From Roseateles noduli (GTDB lineage: Bacteria > Pseudomonadota > Gammaproteobacteria > Burkholderiales > Burkholderiaceae_C): DNA of 64,000 nucleotides. The position numbers and the translations under genes are program-made. Positions 31,388 through 39,686 of this stretch are shown here, piece by piece. The notes under the pieces are model-generated. The model made no database searches. It had not been told where the DNA came from and saw only the letters and a program-made list of their open reading frames with translations. The stretch lies in assembly GCA_002205125.1 (NCBI GenBank), contig NIOE01000017.1, positions 124,001 through 188,000 of the forward strand, given 5' to 3'. Position 1 is the stretch's first letter; the number at the start of each line of letters is the position of its first letter.

Positions 31388-32122
31388 TCAGCGCCCGCTG
31401 GCCGGTGAGGCCTGCACCGGCGGCTTGCTGTCCGGCAGGCCCGGCGCCGCGCCGGCCCACAGCTTCTTCAGTCGCGCCAGTTCCTCGTCATAGATCTTGT
31501 TGACGCGCACCATCTCGGCCTTCTGGTTCTCGATCGACTCACGCTGCGCCGCCGCGGACGCGTCGTTCATGTCGAGCTGGTGCTGCAGCTTGATCGGCAC
31601 CCGCTTGCCCTTGTAGAACTCGACCTCGTCGAGCATCGGCTTGCGCTCGTTCGCCAGCACCTGGAGGCGCTTCTCGGACTGCTGCATCGCTTCGCGGATG
31701 TCGTCGAGCGCAGCCTCCCGAGCGCGCTGATGCGCGGCCAGGTCGGCGTAGCGCTGCAGCAGGTTGCGGTCGCGCCGCACCGCATCCTGCTGGGCCGCGC
31801 GCTGGATCTCCTCCAGGCGCTTGCGCTGGTCGGCGACGGACTGTTCCTCGGGCGACATCGCCGGCGGCATCATCTTGCGCATCGACCCGTCGGAGTTCAG
31901 CACGCGCTGTTCGCGCGCCTGGCACTCCGGGATCGGACGGTCGGAAGTCAGACGCCGGCCGTCGCTCGTCGTGCAGGTGTAGATGGTGGCCGCACCCGGC
32001 GCCTTCGTCTGCGCGACGGCGACGCCCGTCTGCACGGCGGCCAGCAAGAGCAGCAGACCGGACAGCGCCGATGTCACGATCGGTCGGGACGGCGGCAGGC
32101 GGCGGGAAAGAGGGGCGCGCAT
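31388..32122 (-). CDS. DUF4124 domain-containing envelope protein
   Basis: Protein of 244 residues. An N-terminal signal segment (about 18-38, ALSGLLLLLAAVQTGVAVAQ) is followed by a DUF4124 domain (IYTCTTSDGRRLTSDRPIPE), a short Cys-containing module found in many betaproteobacterial secreted proteins. A long charged helical region of about 120 residues follows that probably forms a coiled coil. Function is unknown. Its start is fused to the pyrE stop as TGATG, so it is co-translated with pyrE, though the link in function is not evident. Confidence 0.8.
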   Translation of the reverse strand: MRAPLSRRLPPSRPIVTSALSGLLLLLAAVQTGVAVAQTKAPGAATIYTCTTSDGRRLTSDRPIPECQAREQRVLNSDGSMRKMMPPAMSPEEQSVADQRKRLEEIQRAAQQDAVRRDRNLLQRYADLAAHQRAREAALDDIREAMQQSEKRLQVLANERKPMLDEVEFYKGKRVPIKLQHQLDMNDASAAAQRESIENQKAEMVRVNKIYDEELARLKKLWAGAAPGLPDSKPPVQASPASGR

Positions 32123-32835
32123 CAGACTCCGTAGCGATCTCTGTAGGCTTGGACGGCCGTCGCATGACCGGCGACGGCGGCACTGCTCGTGGTCTGCAGA
32201 TACTGGAGCAGGTCGGACAGTCCCGCAATGGCGACGACCGGCAGCTTCAGCTGGTCACGCACGTACTGTACTGCCGACCAGGGAAGATCCTGGCCGTTCT
32301 CGGCGGCCTTCTCCTGGCGGTCCAGCGCGATGGCCACGCCGCAGGGGGTGGCGCCGGCGGCCTGGATCATCGCGATCGACTCGCGCACCGAGGTGCCGGC
32401 GGAGATGACGTCGTCGATGATCAGCACGCGGCCCTGGACCTTGGCGCCCACCAGCGTGCCGCCTTCGCCGTGGTCCTTGGCTTCCTTGCGGTTGTAGGCG
32501 AAGGGCTTGTTGTGGCCCAGCCGGGCCAGCTCGATCGCGACCGCCGCGGCCAGCGTGATGCCCTTGTAGGCGGGGCCGAAGATCATGTCGAACTCGACGC
32601 CCGAGGCCAGCAGCCGCTGCGCATAGCACTGCGCCAGCTTGCCGATCTTGAGGCCGTCGTCGAACAGGCCGGCGTTGAAGAAGTAGGGGCTGAGGCGACC
32701 GGCCTTGGTCTTGAACTCGCCGAAGCGCAGCACGCCGGCATCGACGGCGAAGGCGACGAATTCCTGGGCCAGGGCGTCCTGGGACTGCTTGCTGGATCCG
32801 TTGCGGGAATCGTTGCTGGAAGCGGCGGTGGTCAT
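32122..32835 (-). CDS. pyrE: orotate phosphoribosyltransferase
   Basis: Protein of 237 residues. The PRPP-binding loop VLIIDDVISAGTSVRESIAM and GEFKTKAGRLSPYFFNAGLF are characteristic. It makes OMP from orotate and PRPP in pyrimidine synthesis. I chose the ATG at 32835; the first ~20 residues are Ser/Asn-rich and are an extension relative to E. coli PyrE, so a later start cannot be excluded. The DUF4124 gene follows with an overlapping start. Confidence 0.95.
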   Translation of the reverse strand: MTTAASSNDSRNGSSKQSQDALAQEFVAFAVDAGVLRFGEFKTKAGRLSPYFFNAGLFDDGLKIGKLAQCYAQRLLASGVEFDMIFGPAYKGITLAAAVAIELARLGHNKPFAYNRKEAKDHGEGGTLVGAKVQGRVLIIDDVISAGTSVRESIAMIQAAGATPCGVAIALDRQEKAAENGQDLPWSAVQYVRDQLKLPVVAIAGLSDLLQYLQTTSSAAVAGHATAVQAYRDRYGV

Positions 32836-32958
32836 GGCGGCGCGACGTCGAGACGTGACAGTGAAATTGGGGCGGAATTGTAGGGCGCGGGTCCGAGACA
32901 CCCCGAGGGTGACCCAACGCGTCATGTCGCCTGAATCCAGCCGTTCAAGCAAGAAGAA

Positions 32959-32985
32959 GGCCTGCTCCGTCGCCGGAAGCAGGCC
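32959..32985. terminator. hairpin between the TonB-dependent receptor gene and pyrE
   Basis: Stem GGCCTGCT/AGCAGGCC with additional TCCG/CGGA pairing inside. On the plus strand it is followed by CGTTTTTT, on the minus strand by TTCTTCTTG. By position it would end the receptor transcript on the minus strand. Confidence 0.6.
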
Positions 32986-33044
32986 CGTTTTTTGCAGGGC
33001 GGCGCGCCGGCCGCTCTGCTGCGCGATGACGCGGGTTCAGCCGA

Positions 33045-35303
33045 TCAGAAGATCGCCTTGAACTGGACGCCGTAGGTGCGCGGGTCGTTGATGAAGCCGG
33101 TGTTGTTGTTGAAGTCGATCGCGCCCGTCACACGGATCTGGTCCGTGATGTTGCGGACGAAGCCGGCGACCTCGTACTTGCCGTTGCTCCAGATGTAGCC
33201 CACGCGCAGGCCGCCTTCGGTCAGCGACTTGCCGGTGAACTCCTTGGCCTCGTACAGGAAGAAGTTGACCTTCGAGCGGTAGGCCCAGTCGGTGTAGATG
33301 TAGAACTCGTTGCCGCCCGCGGTCGGGATCGAATAACGCGCGGTCAGGTTGGCGACCCACTTGGGCGCGTTCGGCAGCGGATTGCCGTCGATGCTGTAGT
33401 TGGTGGTCGAGCCCGGCATCAGCGGATCGGTCATCGTGCAGCCGCCGCCGCAAGCCGGCAGCGACAGGGTCGCGTCCTTGATCTTGGTGTTGTTCAGGCT
33501 GCCGCCCAGGGTGATCAGCAGCTGATCGACCGGCAGGACTTCCAGGTTCAGCTCGACGCCGTTGCCTTCGGCCTTCTTCGCGTTCAGCAGACGGTTGGCG
33601 TTGTTCTGGCCGCCGACGGCGGTCAGCTGCAGGTCCTTCACCGTGTAGTTGAAGGCGCTGGCCGACAGACGCGCACGACGATCCCAGAAGTCCGACTTCA
33701 CGCCGATCTCATACGAGGTGACGTTTTCCGGCGCGGCCTGCGACTGGCCGGCGAAACGCGACGCCCCCTGGACCGACGACGCACGGAAGCCGGTGGCCAC
33801 GCGCGCATACAGGTTGGTGTCCTTGGTGACCTTGTAGGTGCCGGACACGTCCCAGTTCCACTTCGAGTCGCCGGTGTTGGCGGTGACGCCCGTGGAGGTG
33901 TTCAGGTCGGTGTAGTCGCTGGAGACCTTCACGTCCTTCTTGTCATGCGTGAAACGCAGGCCGCCACGCAGCTGGAAGTCCTGCGTGACCGCGTAGTTCA
34001 CCGACCCGAAGCCCGCCCACGCGGTGTTCTTCTGGTAGGTGTCGACATAGCCGGCAGCCTTGCTGGTCGCGGTGTCGTAGTCGGTGCTGCGGGCGGTGTA
34101 GCGCTCGTCGAAGAAGTACAGGCCGCCTTGCCAGCGCAGCGGGCCGGCGCCGGCGGATTCGACGCGGAACTCCTGCGTGATCTGGCGATGACCGTCCATC
34201 GAGCTCGACGACTCAGCCGGGAAGGTCGCCTGGCCTTCCTGCGTGTACGGCTTGGGCCCGAAGTACTGGAAGCCGCCGTCCACGTCACCGCGGCTGAACG
34301 GACGCACGGACTCGAAGCCGGTGATCGAGTACAGGTTGATCGCACCCAGGCCCCAACGCAGGCGGGCGCTGCCACCCGTGGCATGCAGGCTCTGCTCGTT
34401 GACGCCGTCGGTGTAGGCCTTCTCGGGATCGAAGCCGTCGACCAGGTCGTTCGTGCCGGTCTTGATGATCGAGGAGCGGAACAGGCGCGCACTGCCCTTC
34501 AGATCGCGACCGTGGAAGTTGAACAGCGCGCTGAAGTCCTTGTGCGGCTGGTACAGGGCCTGCAGGCGCACGGCGCGGTCGTCGTAGCCTTCCAGGTCAC
34601 GGGTCTTGCCGGACTCGGGCACGTTCTTGACCCAGTCGTCGCGGTGCTGGATCTGCGCCGAGATGCGGGCCGCCCAGTCGCCGGTCAGCGGCACGTTGGC
34701 GGCGCCTTCCAGGTTCATCGTGCCGTAGGTGCCGTAGGAGACGTTCAGGTAGCCTTCCTGACGCTGCGAGGGCTTCACCGAATCGAACTTCACCACGCCG
34801 GCCGGCGTGTTGCGGCCGTACAGCGTGCCCTGCGGGCCCGCCACGACTTCGACGGCGGCCAGGTCGAAGGCCGGGAAGCCCTTCAGGATGGGGTTCTCCT
34901 GCACGACGTCGTCATAGACCAGCGAGACCGGTTGCGACGCGTTCAGGCGGAAGTCGGTGTTGCCGTAGCCGCGGATGTAGAAGCGCGGGAAGGCGCGACC
35001 GAAGGACGATTCGATGTTCAGGCTGGGCACGCGGCCCGACAGGAAACGCACGTCCTGGCCGGCGGAGTTCAGCACGTCCAGCTTCTCGCCGGAGATCTTG
35101 GTGACCGCGTTCGGCACTTCCTTGATGTTCTCGACCCGGCGCTCGGCGGTGATGGTCACCGTCTCGAGCTGACCCTTCTCCTTGGCGGCCGTGTCGGCAG
35201 CTTCCTGGGCCATCACAGGCCAGGCGAGCAGGGCCAGCGAGACGGCCGCAGCGGCCTCGCGCAGGGCCGGGACGGCGGCGCGCTGGGTGGCGAATCGATT
35301 CAT
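33045..35303 (-). CDS. TonB-dependent outer-membrane receptor
   Basis: Protein of 752 residues. A signal peptide (about 1-34, ending PVMAQEA) is followed by a plug domain with ETVTITAERRVENIKEVPNA, VSLVYDDV and GPQGTLYGRNTPAGVV, and then a C-terminal 22-strand barrel ending GVQFKAIF. A loop contains CGGGC near residue 630. The plug sequence resembles siderophore-type (FyuA-like) receptors, but no transport operon is linked, so the substrate is unknown. I chose the ATG at 35303, discarding a 44-residue unlikely extension. Confidence 0.9.
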   Translation of the reverse strand: MNRFATQRAAVPALREAAAAVSLALLAWPVMAQEAADTAAKEKGQLETVTITAERRVENIKEVPNAVTKISGEKLDVLNSAGQDVRFLSGRVPSLNIESSFGRAFPRFYIRGYGNTDFRLNASQPVSLVYDDVVQENPILKGFPAFDLAAVEVVAGPQGTLYGRNTPAGVVKFDSVKPSQRQEGYLNVSYGTYGTMNLEGAANVPLTGDWAARISAQIQHRDDWVKNVPESGKTRDLEGYDDRAVRLQALYQPHKDFSALFNFHGRDLKGSARLFRSSIIKTGTNDLVDGFDPEKAYTDGVNEQSLHATGGSARLRWGLGAINLYSITGFESVRPFSRGDVDGGFQYFGPKPYTQEGQATFPAESSSSMDGHRQITQEFRVESAGAGPLRWQGGLYFFDERYTARSTDYDTATSKAAGYVDTYQKNTAWAGFGSVNYAVTQDFQLRGGLRFTHDKKDVKVSSDYTDLNTSTGVTANTGDSKWNWDVSGTYKVTKDTNLYARVATGFRASSVQGASRFAGQSQAAPENVTSYEIGVKSDFWDRRARLSASAFNYTVKDLQLTAVGGQNNANRLLNAKKAEGNGVELNLEVLPVDQLLITLGGSLNNTKIKDATLSLPACGGGCTMTDPLMPGSTTNYSIDGNPLPNAPKWVANLTARYSIPTAGGNEFYIYTDWAYRSKVNFFLYEAKEFTGKSLTEGGLRVGYIWSNGKYEVAGFVRNITDQIRVTGAIDFNNNTGFINDPRTYGVQFKAIF

Positions 35304-35700
35304 GGGGGAGTACTCCGGGGAAGGATGGAAAACCGGGGGCGTCGCCGGCGATACCGATGGGTAAACCGGCGTCACAGGCAGCAAAAATGTGGGCGCAGGT
35401 TGGCGCGGTGGACGCGAATCTAGCAAGTTCGTCATAAAGGCGTCACCCTAGGCACCATGGCGGTGCGTTTTCTGTTGCCCAAACACTGCACCTGCTCGCG
35501 TGTCGCCCGAATGGGCGTCGACGGCGCACGGCACGGGCGCTACGTGGTGCGCCGCGAACCCTCGCAGGGGGGCGTGTTTCCCAAAGGGGGGAGGGTGCGT
35601 TCCCCCTTGGGGAGGCGGCGTCCACCCGGGCTGCTGCCACCTTCGGAACGAGGCTTTGCGATACTGCCGCCCTCTTCCAGAGGTCACCCGCCCACCGTCC
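35304..35700. other. divergent TonB-receptor/xthA intergenic region
   Basis: No gene is supported. It contains a G/C-run hairpin, CCAAAGGGGG paired with CCCCCTTGG (35581-35610), of the type common as intergenic repeats in Burkholderiales, and presumably promoters for both flanking genes. Confidence 0.4.
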
Positions 35701-36486
35701 ATGCGCTTCATCACCCTCAACCTCAACGGCATCCGCTCGGCCGCCACCAAGGGCGTCTTCGACTGGCTGCCGCCGCAGCAGGCCGACGTGGTCGGCGTCC
35801 AGGAACTCAAGGCGCAAGCCGATGTCGTCGAATCCCAGTTCGCCGGCTACGACACGCTGACCGGCCACTTCCATTACGCGCAGAAGAAGGGCTACTCCGG
35901 CGTCGGCCTGTACACGAAGGAAACGCCCAGCGACGTGATCGTCGGCTTCGGCAGCAGCGAGTTCGACAACGAGGGCCGTTGGATCGAGAAGCGCTTCGAC
36001 AAGCCCGGGCGCAAGCTCAGCCTCATCAGCTGCTACTTCCCCAGCGGCTCCAGCGGCGAGGAACGCCAGGCCGCGAAGTTCCGCTTCCTGGCGGAGATGT
36101 ACCCCTACCTGATGGCCCTGCGCGCCGAGCGCGAGTTCATCCTGGTGGCCGACGTCAACATCGCCCACAAGGAAATCGACCTGAAGAACTGGAAGGGCAA
36201 CAAGAAGAACAGCGGCTTCCTGCCCGAGGAGCGCGACTGGATGACCCGGCTGCTGGAGAAGGACGTCGGACTGGTGGACGTCTTCCGCGTCCTCAACGAC
36301 AAGCCCGAGCAGTACACGTGGTGGAGCAACCGCGGCCAGGCCTGGGCGAAGAACGTGGGCTGGCGGCTGGACTACCACCTGGCCACGCCCGGCATGGCCC
36401 ACCTGGCCACGCGCGAGGCGATCTACCTCGACCAGCGATTCAGCGACCACGCGCCGCTGACGATCGACTACGACTTCAAGTTCTGA
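35701..36486 (+). CDS. xthA: exodeoxyribonuclease III
   Basis: Protein of 261 residues in the AP-endonuclease/ExoIII family for base-excision repair. The active site is visible in TLNLNGIRSA, VGVQELKAQ with the metal-binding Glu, ADVNIAHKEIDLKNWKGNKK, and DYHLATP with FSDHAPLTIDY at the end. I chose the ATG at 35701, which begins MRFITLNLNGIRSAA. The stop lies 3 bases from the converging Bug gene. Confidence 0.96.
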   Translation: MRFITLNLNGIRSAATKGVFDWLPPQQADVVGVQELKAQADVVESQFAGYDTLTGHFHYAQKKGYSGVGLYTKETPSDVIVGFGSSEFDNEGRWIEKRFDKPGRKLSLISCYFPSGSSGEERQAAKFRFLAEMYPYLMALRAEREFILVADVNIAHKEIDLKNWKGNKKNSGFLPEERDWMTRLLEKDVGLVDVFRVLNDKPEQYTWWSNRGQAWAKNVGWRLDYHLATPGMAHLATREAIYLDQRFSDHAPLTIDYDFKF

Positions 36487-36489
36487 CGC

Positions 36490-37482
36490 TCAGTCGACCT
36501 TCGCGCCGGAGACCTTCACGACCTTGGCCCACTTGGCCGTCTCGCGCGCGATGAGCGCCGCGAATTCGGCACTCGTGCCGCCGCCGGGCACCGCGCCCTG
36601 CGCCGCCAGCCGCTCCTTGATCACCGGCGTCGCCAGGGCCTTGGCGACCTCGCGCTGCACGCGCGCGACCTGATCGGCCGGCTGCGCGATCGGCGCCAGC
36701 AGGCCGAACCACGACGAGGCCTCGAAGGCCTTCAGCTCCGGCACGCCGCTCTCGGCGATCGTCGGGAGGTCGGGCAGGGCCTCGCTGCGCTTCGCGCTGG
36801 TGACCGCGATCGCCTTGAGCTTGCCCGACTTGATGTGCGGCATCGCGGAGGGCAGGTTGTCGAACATCAGGTCCATGTTCCCGCCCATCAGGTCCAGCAG
36901 CGCCGGGCCCGACCCGCGGTAGGGGAAATGGATCATGTAGGTGCCGGTCAGGCTCTTGAAGAGCTCCCCCGCCAGGTGGATCGAGGTGCCGTTGCCGCTG
37001 GAGCACATGTTCAGCTTGCCCGGATTGGCCTTGGCCACGCGCGCCAGGTCGGCCACGCTGTTGATGCCGTACTTCTGCGCGTTCGCGGGATTCATCACCA
37101 GCACGTTGGGCACGGCCGCGACCAGCGTGATCGGCGCAAAGTCCTTGACCGGATCGAACGGCATCTTCGGATACAGCGACTGGTTGATCGCATGCGTGCC
37201 CACGGTGCCCATCAGCAGCGAATGGCCGTCGGTCGAATGCGCCACGTCGGCCGACCCGGTGTTGCCGCCCGCGCCGGGCTTGTTCTCGACGACGACCGGC
37301 TGGCCGAGCGCCTTCTGCAGCTCCGGCGCCATCGCGCGGGCCATGAGGTCGGTGGTGCCGGCCGGCGGGAACGGCACGACGATGCGCAGCGGCCGCGAGG
37401 GCCAGGCCGATTGCGCGCGGACCAGTTCCGGCAGCCAGAGGGCGGAGGACAGCGCGATCAACTCGCGACGGTTCAGGCTCAT
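36490..37482 (-). CDS. Bug-family tripartite tricarboxylate transporter substrate-binding protein
   Basis: Periplasmic binding protein of 330 residues. The N-terminus [20 protein letters not shown] is a signal peptide with a twin-Arg-like start. [33 protein letters not shown] and [16 protein letters not shown] are Bug family signatures. Such proteins deliver carboxylates or other small acids to TctAB permeases, but no permease genes are adjacent; orphan Bug genes are very common in Burkholderiales. The ligand is unknown. Confidence 0.92.
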   Translation of the reverse strand: MSLNRRELIALSSALWLPELVRAQSAWPSRPLRIVVPFPPAGTTDLMARAMAPELQKALGQPVVVENKPGAGGNTGSADVAHSTDGHSLLMGTVGTHAINQSLYPKMPFDPVKDFAPITLVAAVPNVLVMNPANAQKYGINSVADLARVAKANPGKLNMCSSGNGTSIHLAGELFKSLTGTYMIHFPYRGSGPALLDLMGGNMDLMFDNLPSAMPHIKSGKLKAIAVTSAKRSEALPDLPTIAESGVPELKAFEASSWFGLLAPIAQPADQVARVQREVAKALATPVIKERLAAQGAVPGGGTSAEFAALIARETAKWAKVVKVSGAKVD

Positions 37483-37580
37483 GGGACGTCTCCTTGTTGT
37501 GATCTCGATGCAGGCGGAAAAAGCGATGCGATCTCGATGCGGCGGACGGCCCCGGCCCGTCTACGCAGGTCTGCCCAGGT

Positions 37581-39686
37581 CTACGCGGCGGCCTCCGGTG
37601 CTTCCGGTGACGCCGGTCCCAGAATGGTCTGGAGCTGCACGCGCTCGGAGCTGCAGGCGGCGTCGAAGTCGGCCTCGATCTGGATCAGCGCCTGCGCGTC
37701 GCCGGCCTCGACGGTGACGATGCCGCGCGCGCGGTTGCGGCCCTGCGACTTGGCCGTGTAGAGCGCCATGTCGGCCCAGTTGACCGCCTGCTCCCAGTGC
37801 AGCGCGAGCTGCGCCGGCGGCAGCGGGAAATGGGCGAAGCCGATCGAGCAGGTCACCCGCAGCGGCCCCGCCGCCGTCGCCACCGGCTCGCCGCCGACGA
37901 TGAACAGGATGCGCTCGGCCAGCAGCTGCAACTGGTCCGGCGCGACGTTGCGGGCGAAGACCAGGAACTCCTCGCCGCCCCATCGCACCACCAGGTCCTC
38001 CGCCCGCACCGCCTGCGCGATGCGCCGCGAGACCTCGATGATCACGGCGTCGCCGGCCGCATGGCCGTGGCGGTCGTTGACGTGCTTGAAGTGATCGATG
38101 TCGATCATCAGCAGCGCGCCGGTGAACATGTCCTTCGCATGGCGGTCCATGACCGCGAGGAAGTGGCGACGGTTCGCGAGGTCCGTCAGCGGATCGCGCT
38201 CGCTCTGCGCGCGCAACAGGCTCTGTTTGGCCTTGAGCTTGCGGTTGGCGTCGCGCACGCGCGCCAGCATCACGCCGATGAGGATCAGCGACAGGCCCAG
38301 CAGCGCGGCCAGTCCGACGCCGACGTACTGCGCCAGCCGGCGGTTGCCGAGCTCGCGGTCCTGCAGCGTCTGCTCGCGGCGCAGCAGTTCCAGGTCGCGC
38401 TGCTTGGCTTCGCTGTCGTACTTCAATCGCAGCTGCTGCAGCGAGGACTCGCGGTTGCGACGCGCCGTGTCCGCGCTCAGCGCGCGCTCCTCGTGATAGA
38501 GCCGCAGCGCCTCCTTCGGCTGGCCGACCTTGGCATAGGCCTCGCCGAGTTCGCGCAGCTGCAGCGCGCGCCGCACGGGATCGAAGTCGCCCTGCGCCAT
38601 CTCCAGGACCCGGGCGATCTCGCGCCGCGCCGGCTCGAACTGGCGCTGCTGGACCAGCGCGACCGACAGGTTGTGGCGCAACGTGCGCTCCACCGTCTGG
38701 TCGTTGTAGAACTGCACGACCGGCAGGGCCAGACGCGCGAGCTGCACGGCCTTGGCGGACTGGTCGGTGTGGATGTAGGCGTCGAGCAGGTTGTTCTGCA
38801 GCAGCGCGACATCACGGCGGCCGCCCGACTGCTCGGCGAGTCTCAGCGCGTCTTCCAGCGCGGCCAGTTGCGCCGAACGGTCGCCGCGCCGCGACGAGAC
38901 CATGGACTCGACCATCTTCGCGCGGCTCATCGCCGACACGTCGCCCTGCGCGAGCTGCCAGGCCTGGGCCATCCACTGCTGGGCCGCGGCCGGCTCGTCC
39001 CGCACCTGGCTGTTGACCGCCAGCGACCCCATCATCGTGCCGGACAGGCTGTGGTCCTGGATCGCCTGCGCCAGCGACAAGGCCCGCCGCAAGGAGGTCT
39101 CGGCGAAGGCGTATTCGCCGCGCGCGCCCTGGGCGCGGGCGACCAGCCTCAGCGCCTGGATCATCACGCGCGCATCGCAGCCCGCCGGAATGGTCGCCGT
39201 CGCGGCAGCGGGGCAGGCCGGCGAGAGCTCATCGAGCGCCAGTTGCGCCATCTCGCCGGAGCGACCGGTCTGGCCCTGCCGGTCCTGGAACTCGGCCAGC
39301 AGCATGCGCGAGAGCGGCCGGCCGCCCGGCTGCGCCTCCAGTTCGGCGGCCGTGCGGCGCACGTCGTCGGGACGTCCGGCCTGGACCGCGTTGCGGCCCA
39401 GCGTGTAGTCGATGTGCAGGCGATGCGCCGCATGCGCAGGATCCGCCAGCAGCGCGCGCAACTGCTGCGCGGCCTTGTCCGGCTCGTTGTAGCCGAAGCG
39501 GTCCAGCTGCGCGAGCTGCGCATCTAGCGCGCGATCGGGGATCTCCGCGCGCGCCGATGTCACGCCGAGGACGAGCAGGGCGACCGCCGATGCCATCGTC
39601 CACGCAGCTCTCCCTGCCGAAGTCCATGCGGCGCAAGCCGCGGCAGGACGTGCGGCCTTCAGGATGACGCGGCGCCATGTCCTCAT
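37581..39686 (-). CDS. TPR-sensor diguanylate cyclase (GGDEF)
   Basis: Protein of 701 residues. A signal sequence (about 30-48) precedes a long periplasmic array of tetratricopeptide-like helices (about 50-480). A coiled stretch and a membrane helix (YVGVGLAALLGLSLILIGVML, about 500-520) lead to a cytoplasmic GGDEF domain. The active site reads WGGEEF near residue 570 with an inhibitory RxxD (RAED) five residues upstream, so it should make c-di-GMP with product inhibition. I chose the ATG at 39686, which overlaps the preceding gene's stop (ATGA). It is a paralogue of that gene. Confidence 0.88.
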   Translation of the reverse strand: MRTWRRVILKAARPAAACAAWTSAGRAAWTMASAVALLVLGVTSARAEIPDRALDAQLAQLDRFGYNEPDKAAQQLRALLADPAHAAHRLHIDYTLGRNAVQAGRPDDVRRTAAELEAQPGGRPLSRMLLAEFQDRQGQTGRSGEMAQLALDELSPACPAAATATIPAGCDARVMIQALRLVARAQGARGEYAFAETSLRRALSLAQAIQDHSLSGTMMGSLAVNSQVRDEPAAAQQWMAQAWQLAQGDVSAMSRAKMVESMVSSRRGDRSAQLAALEDALRLAEQSGGRRDVALLQNNLLDAYIHTDQSAKAVQLARLALPVVQFYNDQTVERTLRHNLSVALVQQRQFEPARREIARVLEMAQGDFDPVRRALQLRELGEAYAKVGQPKEALRLYHEERALSADTARRNRESSLQQLRLKYDSEAKQRDLELLRREQTLQDRELGNRRLAQYVGVGLAALLGLSLILIGVMLARVRDANRKLKAKQSLLRAQSERDPLTDLANRRHFLAVMDRHAKDMFTGALLMIDIDHFKHVNDRHGHAAGDAVIIEVSRRIAQAVRAEDLVVRWGGEEFLVFARNVAPDQLQLLAERILFIVGGEPVATAAGPLRVTCSIGFAHFPLPPAQLALHWEQAVNWADMALYTAKSQGRNRARGIVTVEAGDAQALIQIEADFDAACSSERVQLQTILGPASPEAPEAAA